DNA of 64,000 nt from Anaeramoeba flamelloides (GCA_027625915.1 JANTQA010000023.1:15686001-15750000), one strand, 5' to 3'; positions 13,082-24,760 are shown, numbered from the stretch's first letter. Notes: generated by a model not told the origin, from the sequence alone. Program-made: numbers and translations.

Positions 13082-13292
13082 CTTAAAGAAAAACCAAAAA
13101 TAGAATTGGAATTTCAAATAAAAATTATTTGTTTTCTATGATTCTAACCACCTTTAGTCAACACAAATTAATTTCTTGGGTAAATTTCAAATTCAGAAAC
13201 TATTATTATTTTATATAATAAAGATAGAAGGAGGAATTTTAATCAATTCATTTTTTCTTCTTTTTTTTTCATTGGATTTCTTTGTTTTTGAA

Positions 13293-16200
13293 ATGAGCAA
13301 CGAAAAAAAAAAAGAAAAGAGCAAACAAAAGGAAAAAAAACTTATGAACCAAATTCATAAACAAGTTGTCACAAGAGACTTTATTGTAAACCCTAGACTT
13401 GGTAAATTAAACAAATTCAAACAAACAAACAAACAAACAAACAAACAAACAAACAATAGATCTGTTGGTTTTTCACAACAACACAAGAACAATAACTTTT
13501 TATTCAAATTTTCTTTAATCCTTGACCTATTTTATTTTTATCTTCCAAATAGATTATAGAACAGTAACTGCTGTAAACGGGCCACTTGTTATTCTTGATA
13601 ATATTAAAGTAAATAATTTCTTTTGATTTAATAATTTTCAAACTTTATCTTTATTGAAACATAAAATATTTTTTTTTTTTTTCATCTTTTTCTTTTTCTT
13701 GAGGGTTTTTGTTTTGTTTCGGAAAAAACCAAATCTCTTTTTTTTTTCTTTTATTATTTTTTTTTTTTTCTTCTTTTTTCTTTCAAAAACTGTCCATTGT
13801 TTTTGGTTTGGTTCTCAAAAAAAAACACTTAAAAAAATTAAAACACCTTTCGAATTGATGAAAAAGATATAGAAATTCCAAAATCTTGAATTAAAAGTTC
13901 TTTTTACAAATTCGATTACTACACCAGAATCTTTTATGAACAAAAAACCTTATTTATTCAAAATTACAAGTCAAATCTTGGGATCTATCGTATTTTTTTT
14001 TACTTTAGTTCGCTCTAAACAGATAACAAGAGATTCGCAAGTGGTATAAAAAAAGGTATAAATTTATTGTAGATCTTATTTGTTGGTAAAAAAACGATAG
14101 AGTCATTTTAAAAAAGTGTGATAAAGAGGTTTTCAAAAGTATCTCTCAAACAAACAACAAACTTCAATAGGGTTATTTTAAGGCCATTTTTAAAAAAATA
14201 TGAAGTCACACTTTATTAAAAGTACTTAACCATTTGAGAAAAAAGTGAAAAACAAAAAAAAGCCCAACACACTTTTAATTGGGAACCCTTCGAAAAAATG
14301 AAAAGTACTATCAATTAATAAAAGAAAAAAATAAATAAAGACAAAATGGATGATTAAACAAAGAATAATAGTTTTTTTAAGACTATCTTTTATTCAGGGT
14401 TTTTACTTCGTTGATCTATTATTATAAATTTGTCGATAAATTTGACTATTTTTGAGATATCCAAAGCCACTCAAACTATTTCGATAAGAAAGAAGATTTA
14501 ATTTGTTTCTGCTGATTTGATTGATAATAATAAAATGAATTATTTTTTGACTATTAATCTCTTTCTTCTTTTGATTGGTTTTACTTTTCATTTCCAGGTT
14601 CTATTAAGGTTTTCCAATTAAAAACCATGTTTCACTTTTTTTCCCCTAACATTAATGAATTATTCTATGAAGTTAATTTATTTCTTCTTTTAATTGGTTT
14701 TACTTTTCGTTTCAGGTTTCTATTAAGATTTCTAATTCAATCTCTTATTGAACTTTTTTTGCCAAATGGTAATATTAAATAGGTACGTTTTATGTTTTTT
14801 GATACAAAGGTTTTAAATGAGATAAAGCTGAATTAATAAATAGTATTTAATAAAATAATTATCACTCTTGGGATTAATATTGAGTTGAAGAAACTCTTGA
14901 TGAAAAAATAATGTAAAAAGTAAAAGTGGTTTTTGGATCTCCAAATGAATGAAATGGGAAAAAAAATGTAAATTTTCTCTCGCTTCTAAATGAATGGATC
15001 AAAAAGTTTTATATGAGCTATTTTATTGAATACTTGATTATAAATTTCAAGTTTGGACAAATTTGTAGTTTGTAAAAAATTTTATAATGGATTGTATTGG
15101 TAGATGGTCTTAACTGAAGAGTTATCCAAAAAATATTGAAATTTATTTTCTATTTTTCTCATTTTGTTGAAAAAAAGCAATTTTCTATTAATCGAAAAGT
15201 ATTTATTGACAAATAAAAAAACTCTTTTTTTTTTTTTTTTTTTATTGAAGTGAGGAAATTAATTTCCTCTTACAGCCGTTAGGTTTTTTTTAATTTGAGG
15301 AATAAACTGAAAATTAAAAAAATTTTCGGTTTATTCCAAAAAGTAAAAAAACCTCCTTTATGTTTTCCAAAATTTAAAAGAATTGAGTTACAATGATTTT
15401 TCTCCATTTTTTTGAATTCTGGAAAACCTAATAACACTTTTCTTGAGGTTTTCTGGTTAGTCTGTTAAGTGTTCTAGGTTTTTTTGAGGTTTTATATTTT
15501 ATTTCGTTAAGTGTTCTAGGTTTTTTTTACTTTTTGAAATAAACCGAAAATTTATTAAATTTTCAGTTTATTTCAAATAGTAAAAAAAACCTAACGAAAA
15601 TCTATTGATTTTCCAAATAAAATAGAAAACCTCAAGAAAAGCTCACGGCAATTTTTTTTAATTTTTGAAATAAACCGAAAATTTCTAAAATTTTCTTTTA
15701 ATTTCTCAAATTAAAAAAAACCTAACGGAAAGTGCCTCGTTTTTTTTACTTTTTGGAATAAACCTAAAATTTTTTTAATTTTCAGTTTATTCCTCAAATT
15801 TTTTTAATTTTCAGTTTATTCCTCAAATTAAAAAAAACCTAACGGCTGTAAGAGGAAATTAATTTTGAAAAAAAAAAAAAAGAAAGGCAGACATTTAGGA
15901 TAAAATTTTATGGTAACCTTGGAAAGACTGAAAAATTTTTTTTGAAATACAGTTCTGAAAATAGCACTATTTACTATTTGTTGAAAAATATGTGAACAAA
16001 ATTTTCATTAATCTTTCATTAAAAATAAATTGAACTAAGAATAAAATAAACCATTAAAGTCCATAATACTAAAAGGGAAAACCATAATATAACATGCAAT
16101 AAAGTATTAAAACATTTCAATTTTCCAAAGATCTTTTAGACATTTTAGGAAAGAGAAATGAAATTTATATGAAATTTTATTTTTCAACAAAGATTCAGTT

Positions 16201-17868
16201 TGTAAACTATTTTACAGAAACTTTTTGAAAATATCTCCACCAAAACAAAAAACAACAAACAACAAACAACAAACAACAAACAACAAGCAACCAACACAAA
16301 ACACAAAACAAAAACGAAATTAAATATATTAACAATTAATGAACAAATAATTAAATTATCGATTAAATAACATAAATCAACACTCTCAAACAATAAAATA
16401 GTTTCCAAAATATGCAGAAATTGTAAATTTGACACTTGGTGACCAATCTCGAAGAAGAGGGCAAGTATTAGAAATTTCTGGCTCACGGGCTGTTGTTCAG
16501 GTCTTTGAGGGAACGACGGGAATTGATGCCAAAAGGACAAGGTGTGAATTCACTGGCGACATTATGCGAACGCCTGTCTCCTCTGATATGCTGGGGAGGG
16601 TGTTTAACGGCTCTGGGAAGCCCATCGATCGTGGCCCACCGATTTTAGCATCTGACTTTTTAGATATCCAGGGTCAGCCAATCAACCCGTTTATGCGGGA
16701 GTATCCTGAGGAAATGATCCAAACGGGTATCAGTGCCATCGACACGATGAACTCCATTGCCAGGGGGCAAAAGATCCCAATTTTCAGTGCGTCTGGGTTG
16801 CCACATAACGACATTGCTGCACAGATCTGTCGGCAGGCGGGCTTGGTCCAAAAAAAGGGAACGAAGGATCAGTCCGAAGACAACTTTGCTATTGTCTTTG
16901 GTGCGATGGGTCTGAATATGGAGACCGCAAGGTTTTTCAAGCAAGACTTTGAGGAAAACGGATCCATGGAAAGGGTCATGCTGTTTTTGAATTTAGCGAA
17001 CGATCCAACAATTGAAAGGATCATCACGCCCAGGATCGCCTTAACTGCAGCGGAATACTTGGCGTACGAATGCGACATGCATGTGCTAGTCATTCTCACC
17101 GATATGTCAAGTTACGCGGATGCCCTTCGTGAAGTTTCAGCGGCAAGAGAGGAAGTGCCCGGCCGAAGGGGCTATCCCGGTTACATGTACACAGATCTAA
17201 GTACCATTTATGAAAGAGCAGGAAGGGTCAACGGAAAGTCTGGATCGATCACACAGATCCCAATTTTGACGATGCCCAACGACGACATCACGCATCCAAT
17301 TCCCGATTTGACCGGGTACATCACAGAGGGGCAGATCTATGTCGATCGTCAATTGCACAACAAGCAAATCTACCCCCCAATCAATGTGCTACCATCCTTG
17401 TCCCGTTTAATGAAGTCTGCCATCGGCGAGGGTATGACACGAGAGGACCACAGCTCTGTTTCCAATCAATTATACGCCTGCTATGCCATTGGCAGGGATG
17501 TAATGTCCATGAAGGCAGTTGTCGGTGAAGAGGCCCTGTCTTCAGATGACTTGCTATATTTGGAATTTTTGAATAAATTTGAAAAAAATTTCCTGTCACA
17601 GGGCAGATACGAAGCTCGCGATGTCTATGATTCTCTAGATATTGCTTGGGACCTCTTAAGAACCTTTAGAAAGGATATGCTGAAAAGAATACCTGAAGAA
17701 ACAATTAAAAAATATTATGGCAGAACAACAAACTCGGAAAAAATGAAACAAAATGAAGACGAAGATGATGATGACGATGACTTTGACAATGATGAAGATT
17801 CAGATTATGAAAACGATATATTGCTTGATGATGACGATGATGACGATGAAGAAGTTTTAAGACTTTAA
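13293..17868 (+). CDS. V-type proton ATPase subunit B
   Basis: Non-catalytic nucleotide-binding B subunit of the cytosolic V1 sector, which with subunit A forms the A3B3 head that acidifies vacuoles and endosomes. I read three exons: 13293-13401, 13553-13608 and 16402-17868, giving 543 residues. Exon 1 encodes [11 protein letters not shown], exon 2 [19 protein letters not shown], and exon 3 continues [12 protein letters not shown], exactly the order of the family N-terminus. Phases match and donors are GTAAAT. The degenerate P-loop site [10 protein letters not shown] is at ~183-192 and the family signature [11 protein letters not shown] at ~386-396. The body is full length and intact. A ~45-residue D/E-rich tail after [10 protein letters not shown] exceeds the usual ~511 residues. 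The core of exon 3 is markedly GC-rich while exons 1-2 and the tail are AT-rich, as expected for codon bias in a highly expressed gene. The first ATG is chosen because no in-frame ATG precedes it. Confidence 0.97.
13419..13455. repeat. (CAAA)n microsatellite in V-ATPase intron 1
   Basis: About nine tandem caaa units lie inside the 151-bp first intron (13402-13552). Confidence 0.9.
14265..14640. mobile_element. R4 foldback element in V-ATPase intron 2
   Basis: It runs from tttaattgggaaccctt through tgaaaagtactatcaattaa and gatctattatt to ccaattaaaaaccatg. Its ends are mutually inverted (aattgggaa versus ttccaatt). Related sequence occurs at 23955-24510 and 62820-63290. A second tail, ttggttttacttttc plus ttctattaag, repeats at 14575-14610 and 14695-14730. 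Confidence 0.6.
15250..15868. repeat. Compound palindrome cluster in V-ATPase intron 2
   Basis: The outer ends are near-perfect inverted copies: aatttcctcttacagccgtt at 15261 and aacggctgtaagaggaaatt at 15840. Inside lie at least four smaller hairpins. Each has the form aggtttttttactttttgaa, then aataaaccgaaaattt and the mirror image. A second palindromic motif built on ttttgaattctggaaaacct is also present. Similar units occur at 42520, 49620 and 60700-61760. No coding capacity; it looks like repeated insertion or slippage duplication of a foldback element. Confidence 0.85.
16249..16290. repeat. (ACAACAA)n short tandem repeat
   Basis: Five to six units of a seven-base A/C repeat, ~110 bp before the acceptor of V-ATPase intron 2. 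Confidence 0.85.
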
Positions 17869-18259
17869 ATATATTCATTTTTTACATTGATCGATTTTAT
17901 TGATTTATTTTTTTTATTTCCTTTCATTTTATTTTATTTTTTATTTGATTTATACAAGACACAAATACAATACACTATTTTTATGTTTTTTTTTTTTTAT
18001 TTTGTTTGCTTTGCTTTTTTGAATGAACTAATGAGCGTATAATAATCTTTATTCATTATTTTATTAATTTTTAATTTTTTGTTCAAAATTTTAAATTCTT
18101 AAGGGTTAAGCTTCGATCACAAAGAAGTTTATAATTAAAGTATGATTTTATTAAATATAAATTATATATTAGTTCTTACATGTTTCAAATGTATCTTAAA
18201 ATTCTTTCAGTGCAATAGTAATCTGTCATTCAAAATTTTTCACCTACCATCCCTAATAA
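17869..18259. other. V-ATPase 3' flank
   Basis: T-rich 3' flank with no canonical AATAAA close to the stop. No further gene is seen. Confidence 0.5.
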
Positions 18260-18505
18260 AAAAACATTTTTTATAACATCTATATAACATTTTTCTATAA
18301 AAAAATTCCCTTTGATGTGATGATTGTTTCAATATTTGTTTGAAAAAAAATATTCTTATAACAGACTTATAACATGTTACGAATTAATAACACATTTTAT
18401 AACAAATATTTGTGTTTTAAAAGTTTTTATGATACAATTTTATAACATTATAAACGTTTATAACACCTTTACAACACATTTATAACATGTTATAATAAAC
18501 TTTTT
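18260..18505. repeat. Cluster of TTATAACA motifs
   Basis: The words ttataac, tataacat and acatgttataa recur about a dozen times in 240 bp, several in both orientations (ataacatgttac, ataacatgttataa). Spacing is irregular, so this is a motif cluster or worn minisatellite, not a clean tandem array. Confidence 0.65.
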
Positions 18506-18509
18506 TTAT

Positions 18510-18990
18510 TAGAGCATAATTCAATTTTTAATAAAAAAATCATATTTCATCAATTCTAGAAGCAATTTAAAATTAGAACAATTCACTAATTGAAATGTTA
18601 AAAGATTATTATAAATTAAAATACTCACAAAACCAAAAATAAATAATTATCAATACTAATAAAGCTATGGGTGTGTTAAAAATTTTGGAGATTGGCAGAA
18701 TAAAAAAATATATTCATAAATTGGTTTAAATTCGATTAAGAATATTGATCGAGCAAATTGATAGTTAACATCAACTAATTTAATTTCGGTTTATCTATTT
18801 TGAAGAACCCAATGTTATACTAATATCAACTTTACGAAAAAAATTTTGATCAAGCTTAAACAATGTTAAGTAATTCAAAAAATGAAATCGAAAAAAAAAT
18901 CCTAAAATTTGAAAAAATGATTTTTCATTATTTTCAAAGATGTTAAAAATGATTCTCAATTTGAATGAGATTGTATTCTTGTAATTCTTT
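18510..18990 (-). repeat. Dispersed repeat R3, inverted copy
   Basis: Read as reverse complement it carries tgaattacttaac, gatcgatcaatatt-like text, ccaaaatttttaacacaccc, attagtattgataattattt and tagaattgat, in the same order as 19690-20200, 35300-35960 and 60170-60660. Confidence 0.7.
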
Positions 18991-19689
18991 TGGACAATTT
19001 TAATTGAGTGTAAAATTATCGATTATAGTTTACTAAATAAGGATCTCATCAAATAAAAATTTTCATGTATTTTGTAAAAAAACAAGAACTTGAGAAAAAA
19101 AAATGTCTTTAAAGATAATTTTAACTTTTGAATAATTATTATTAATGATCCAAATTGAAAAATATCTTACTTTAATTTGACTCAAAATGTAGATTAGTTG
19201 ATGAAAAATTCCATTTTTTGTTCAACAATTAAAGAACTAACTCAAAAGATTATTTTGATAAATTATTCCAACACATTGTAAATAGATTAGAAAATACAAA
19301 TAGCTTTATAAAAAGTAACTAAAAAAATAATTAATCTATTAGTTTTATTTTTTCAATGATTATTGAGTAAATCTTGAAATTTAATAATTGAAAACATATT
19401 TAATATTGATGTTCTCAATATTCATTTTTAAAGACAGAAATAATATTATTTTGATTTCTTATTTTGAGATTTGGTAAAAGAAGTGATATAAAAATATTTT
19501 CTAATAAATCAAATTTCTAATCGAGATCACTAATAAAAAATTAAAAAATTTACTATTAAAAATTATTTTTTATTAATTTTTTTTGAGTTATTTGGACATC
19601 CTGGTACTGTTATGATAACTTTTTTATTAAAAGGTAAATTTTAATAAGATTTTTTTCACAGAATCAAAAAAAGAAAAAGAATATAAATT
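18991..19689. other. Spacer between inverted R3 copies
   Basis: AT-rich DNA between the two opposing R3 copies; no gene. Together 18510-20200 forms a ~1.7-kb inverted structure. Confidence 0.45.
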
Positions 19690-20200
19690 AATAAATTTTA
19701 TCCAATTTTGGAACAATTTTGATTTTTGAAATATTTGAAAATCATTTTTTGATCTTTTAGTTATTTTTTTCATAAATTTTAGGAATTTATTAATTTTGGA
19801 TGATGAAATAATTTACATTTCATTAATTTTAATTCCAAAAGTTGATATTAATTAATATTTGAGTTGTTTCAAATAGAAGAACTCAAATAAAATTAGTTGA
19901 TGGTATCTAACTCATAGATCGATCAATAAGATTTCAGAATATTTTCACTAATTTAGACATATATATATATATTAAGCATCACTAAACCCTATTTAACACT
20001 TCTTTGATTTGTGAATAAATACAAATATTTGTTTATTATATTGTGGGTTTATAATTTATTAAAAATAATTTTTATCCTTTTATATGGCAAATAATTATAA
20101 TTTGATTATTTTTTTAGAATTGATTAAATACGATTTTTTTAAAAAAAAAATGAATTTTTGTCTTCTTAAAAATTGTTAATTGTTGTTTAGTTTAATTAGA
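19690..20200 (+). repeat. Dispersed repeat R3, direct copy
   Basis: It contains ggaacaattttgatttttg, gatcttttagttat, agatcgatcaataa, a TA-repeat, ttgattatttttttagaatt and the ending ttgtttagttt shared by the family. It is more worn than the 35300 copy. Confidence 0.65.
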
Positions 20201-22248
20201 CATGGATTGTAATTACTCTAATCCTTTAACTTTTGATATTTATACCTTTGTATTTGTTTTTTCCAAAATTTCTGTCTAACAAGTTTTTGAAAATTACAAT
20301 TACATTAAAATATAAATATATTATTATGTAAAATTCACATAATTTATTTTGAAAAGTTAAAAAAATAAGGTTTTTGTATCTGTATAAATATATTCCAAAC
20401 GATATTGTATATATATTACATAGAAAGTTTTGGGTATATATATATATATATCAAAATGATAAAATAGAGTTCAAGTTAAGAAGAAAAAAATCATTTTTCT
20501 TATATCCTATTATTTAAGTTCTCAATTTTTCAAATTATTTTTCAAAAAAAAATAGTTTTTTAAGTTACTTAAAAATAAAATTTTGTGATCTTTCAATTCT
20601 TTTTTTACTAAAATATTGATATTCGAAAAAAAAACATATAATTCTTTCTCTTGATTGTTTTAAAGTTAAATCTTCAAATATAAATCACTAATTGATGAAG
20701 TTGAAGATTTGTTCGTTGATATTTAAAAGAAGAAATTCTACTAAAAAAAAAGAAAAAAAATTTATTATTAAAAAGTAATTACTAATGAATATAGGTTCAT
20801 TTTTTTTATTTAAAACAGTGTTTAACTTCTTTTTAGGAACAATTAATCTGTTAAATTCAGATAATTTCCGTTTAAATGTATAAAAATAAAAAAAGAAATA
20901 AAAAAGCGAAATTAAATATAATTTCAATAAAGTAATATATATATTTTAGTTTGTGGTATTGAAAATCGTAAAATTATTTCTAATTATAATAATTTTGTTT
21001 CATTAAATAGTTGTTTATTTACCCACACCGATAAAATAAAACTCTCAAAAGATAAATTAATTCAAAATTCTTTTTTCGAATATATATTAATAAATATTAG
21101 TTTTTAATCTGAAAGATTCAAATTTTTTTTTTCAAAACATATTATAGTTAATAATTGTCATTTTTTGAATCACTGAATTTATAAATAATTTATTTTATAA
21201 GGAATTTAGTTAAAAATTGATTTTTTATGGCTATTATTAAATAACAGTTAATTATATCTAGATGAAATTTTACTGAAATTTATTTAAACAGATTTAAGTG
21301 TAGAATAGTCAACTGTTCTCTAATTTAGAAGACAGGAATACATAAATAAAATCAGAATGTTTACTCAAAGGAAATATTATTTCAATAAGCCGATTACTAT
21401 TTTTTAAATAAGAAAAGACAAAAATCTTATTTATATTTCAATTTCAATCAAGAAGAATTCAACAACAATAACTATACAACGAAAATTTTTTGAATCATTT
21501 CAAATTCTTTTTTGTAAGATATTTTTATAATCTTTAAATGTTTTCATCTATGATAAAGAATTAAATATAAATATTTAAATTTTGAAAGAATATCTCATTA
21601 ATTGATTATATAAAAGTGGTATTCAGAAACTAATTTTTTAGAAAATAAACAGATTCTTAGAAAAATGGTACTTTTCAGATAAAAAATGTTTTTGTAAAAA
21701 ATCTCCTAACGTATATCCTAAACAAAACTCAACTAAAAAAAAAGATCATAATTTACGATTTATTTTTTCAACACTTTCACAAAAATTAAAAAATAATCAA
21801 AAAAGTACTTCGTTCAATTGCCCTTTTTGTAAATGTTTTGGTTCTTTTTATAATTTTTTTTACTACAAATTCTTTCAAAAAAAACAAGTAATTAATAACT
21901 GGTTATTGTTATTTATACCAAAAAAAAAAAATATTTAGAAAATGGCTAAGTGGAAAAAATATAAAAATGTAAATAAAAACATACATTGTTAAATATTTAT
22001 TTGGAATTGAATTTTTTAACAATCGAAAAATATGAAAATGAAGTAAAAAGATAATCCCATTTTTTTGCCATTTACCTATTTAAAAGAAAAAAAAATATTT
22101 GAATTCACTTATTGAAATTTTTTTTTAAGAATTTGTTAAAAAATGTAAAGGTAATATTCTCAAAATCAATTGGAAACAAAACTAGAGAAAATTGATTAAA
22201 CACTTCGTGAGTTTACTTTCCATAAATTTTTATTTTTATTAATTTGAA
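20201..22248. other. Non-coding AT-rich stretch
   Basis: Short TA microsatellites (20432-20450) and A/T runs. No gene is supported; the frames here are I/F/N/K low complexity. Confidence 0.45.
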
Positions 22249-22250
22249 TA

Positions 22251-22448
22251 CAGTCAGTTCAACTTTTAAGGCACAAACTTTCAACAAAATTCAAGACACA
22301 AAATAATCTCAAATGAAGGCACAAAATTTGGAATTTTTTTTATATACAAATTATTTTACTAGAATTCGAAATTTTGTACCTTAATTTGAGATTTTTTTTA
22401 GTGCCTTAAATTCCCTAGCAGTTTGTGCCTTAAAAGTGGAACTGACTG
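22251..22448. mobile_element. Tc1/mariner-like MITE family 1, intact-looking copy
   Basis: 198 bp, starting cagtcagttcaacttttaag and ending as its inverse, with TA on both sides (22249-22250 and 22449-22450). Nearly the whole element is one palindrome, with inner words aaggcacaaactttc and aatctcaaat. TA flanks and a CAGT terminus are typical of the Tc1/mariner superfamily. No transposase is encoded, so a source elsewhere must have moved it. Confidence 0.92.
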
Positions 22449-23063
22449 TAATGTTAAAGCTCTAGTTCCAATATAAAAGTAGAAAATGAACCTTTTTAAC
22501 TGTCATTTTTTATCAATCTCCTTGTTAAAAAAACACATGATTAAAAAATGCCTGAAATGTAAAAATGATTACTATTCAAACCTAGCCAAACATTTGGTCC
22601 AAAACTATAACTTAAAGATATTCCAAAAAAAGTTAATTTAAAAAAACTGGCTATTTTTGCTTTTATATTCTACTAAGACTTTAACATTAATTAAATGCTA
22701 GGAGGAAATTCTTTTGAATGTCTCAAAAGAAATTCAATTTTAAAAGTTTGAGTTCTTAAGATTAAAGATTACCACTTAACCCACAAGCGAAAAAAAAGTA
22801 CTAATTTATTTTACATAAACCATAAAAGAAAAAAAAAAAACTAAACATCATAAATTAAAACATTCACAAAAAGTGTCTCAGAGAACATTTTATTATAGGA
22901 ACTTTTCAATTTAAAAGACACCAAAACTATTGGAAAAGATTTTTGTGTTTGCGAATAAAAATAATATTTAGTGATCGATTTTTATTTTTTTTTCTAGTTG
23001 AGAAAAATTATTTGAATAACAAAGTTGTGAACCAATTTTAAGATAACAGGATGTTGTAATTCG
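22449..23063. other. Intergenic
   Basis: No gene or clear repeat. Confidence 0.45.
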
Positions 23064-23510
23064 TTATTTTTTTTTTTTTTTATCTTTCTTTCCTTTTTTT
23101 TTCTTTTTGTCTTTCTTTCCTTTCTTCTTTTTGTCTTTTTTTCCTTTCTTATTCTTTTTATCTTTTTTTCCTTTCTTTTCCTTTTTATCTTTTTTCTTTT
23201 TCTTTTGATCCTTTTCAACAGTTACACAGTTGCAACACATTTCAGTTAAAGTTGTTAAAATTTCTAAAAAGATCATTGATATATTATAAAAAAAGTTTGA
23301 AATTTGGTTAAAGTTTTAAAAAAGAAGAAAAAAAATCTTTTTTTTTTTGTAATTTTTTGATGAATTAAAGAACCAAAGAGAATTATTAATACCTTGTTGT
23401 GATTTTAAGACTTCGTCATGTTGTACTTTTTTTTGGTAACTTGAATAGACAGCAGCACTTGCACCTACCAACAATAAACCAGTAGCAATTTCTTTAAAAT
23501 AGTCGGTCAT
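23064..23510 (-). CDS. Small membrane protein with lysine-rich tail
   Basis: I read two minus-strand exons, 23510-23393 and 23263-23064, joined across a 129-bp intron (GTATTA...TTTTTAG) with matching phase; total 105 residues. The N-terminus MTDYFKEIATGLLLVGASAA has one likely membrane segment (~10-25). It is followed by YSSYQKKVQHDEVLKSQQ, then EILTTLTEMCCNCVTVEKDQ and ~48 residues of K with some D, E and G. Basic tails of this type can bind acidic membranes, nucleic acids or microtubules, but which applies here is not known. Without splicing the first exon runs into an unrelated F-rich end. The K-rich segment is also open in another frame, a by-product of A-rich codons. No family is recognised. 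Confidence 0.65.
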
Positions 23511-23711
23511 AAAAAAATATTTTGAATTTCGCAATAAAGAGAAAAAATGATCATTTTCAAGGAAAATTGATACCAAAAAATTTCTTGAATTTTACAAATC
23601 TTTGAACCTTTTCAAAGACTACAGGCAAATTTCAATCTTGTTAAACAATCTCCACCTCGAAAATAGTAAAAGCCTTTTAAATGTGAGATTTTTTATCTTT
23701 TAATACAAACG

Positions 23712-24760
23712 ATTTGTCGGATCTCCTTCCAATTTCTTATTCCTTAGTTTGGTGTATATTATGTCTGACCTTTGTAAAATTTACTGGTTCTTGTCAAACT
23801 TATTAAATCAAACAAAAAAGAATCTTTCAAATGATATTTAATAGAGAGAAATCGTAACTTGAAAATGAAAAGCAATTCTATCTTCTTTAATAATTTTCTT
23901 CAACCAACTGAAATTTGTTGATTTGAAAATGAGCATATTCATTTTCAAAAAAAAATTCAACAAGATTTTTAATTGCGAATTTATTGAAAATGAAAAGTAC
24001 GATCAATAAATAGAACAAATAAAATCATTGCAAAGAAGAATTCATTTTACTATTTTCAATTAAACCAACAAAAGCCATTTATATCTCCATGGTTTATCTA
24101 TATCCAATTAGTTATTTTCGAGATCTCAAAAATAATTACAGTCAGTTCCACTTTTAAGACACGAACTTTCAACAAAATTTAAGGCACAAGAAAAATCTCA
24201 AATTAATGTACAAAATCAAATACAAGTAAAATAATTTTTATAAAAAAAAAATTACAAATAATCTGCTAAAATTTGAGATTTTTTTTGTGCCTTAAATTTC
24301 GTGGATAGTTTGAGCCTTAAAAGTGAAACTGACTGTAAATTTTTTTGATAAATTTTTAATAATAGATCAATCAAAGATAAGATCTACCAAAAGAAAGTAT
24401 TAACAAAAATGTTATTGTTCTGAAGACTCAGTTTTGTATTTTATCATTTATTTTTTGTTTTATTAATTGATCTTATTTTCTTTATTAATATATTCACAAT
24501 TAAAAACCAAGTTGAATTTTTTTTTGAAAATGAATATGATCATTTTCAAATCAACAAATTCGAGTTGGTTAAAGTAAATTATTCAAGAAGATAGAATTGC
24601 TTTTCATTTTCAAGTTGCGATTTCTCTCAATTAAATATCATTTGAAAGATTCTTTTTTGTTTGATTTCATAAGTTTGACAAGAACAAGTAAATTTTACAA
24701 AGGACAGACAGTATACCCCAAATTAAGGAATATGAAATTGGACAAAGACATCCAATTAAA
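23712..24760. mobile_element. 1-kb foldback element containing R4 and a MITE
   Basis: Arms 23712-23960 and 24505-24760 are inverted copies; examples are caaatgatatttaatagaga and ttgacaagaacaagtaaatt. The centre (23955-24510) is an R4-type block with ends tttttaattg and caattaaaaa, and it is interrupted by a family-1 MITE at 24139-24335. The 63-residue frame at 24597 is part of the arm, not a gene. A transcript would fold into a long hairpin. Confidence 0.8.
24139..24335. mobile_element. Tc1/mariner-like MITE family 1, nested copy
   Basis: It starts cagtcagttccactttta, ends as the inverse (gtgaaactgactg), and is flanked by TA. It lies near the centre of the 1-kb foldback element, so it is younger than that element. 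Confidence 0.92.

Noticed and set aside
13654-13872. F-rich 72-residue frame
   Set aside because: Poly-T low complexity inside V-ATPase intron 2.
16660-17599. Three minus-strand frames of 72-94 residues inside the V-ATPase gene
   Set aside because: They are shadows of the conserved plus-strand exon and have no independent support.
22994-23218. Second lysine/arginine-rich frame overlapping the K-rich tail
   Set aside because: An A-rich tract reads as K/R in more than one frame. Only the frame joined in phase to the membrane exon is kept.
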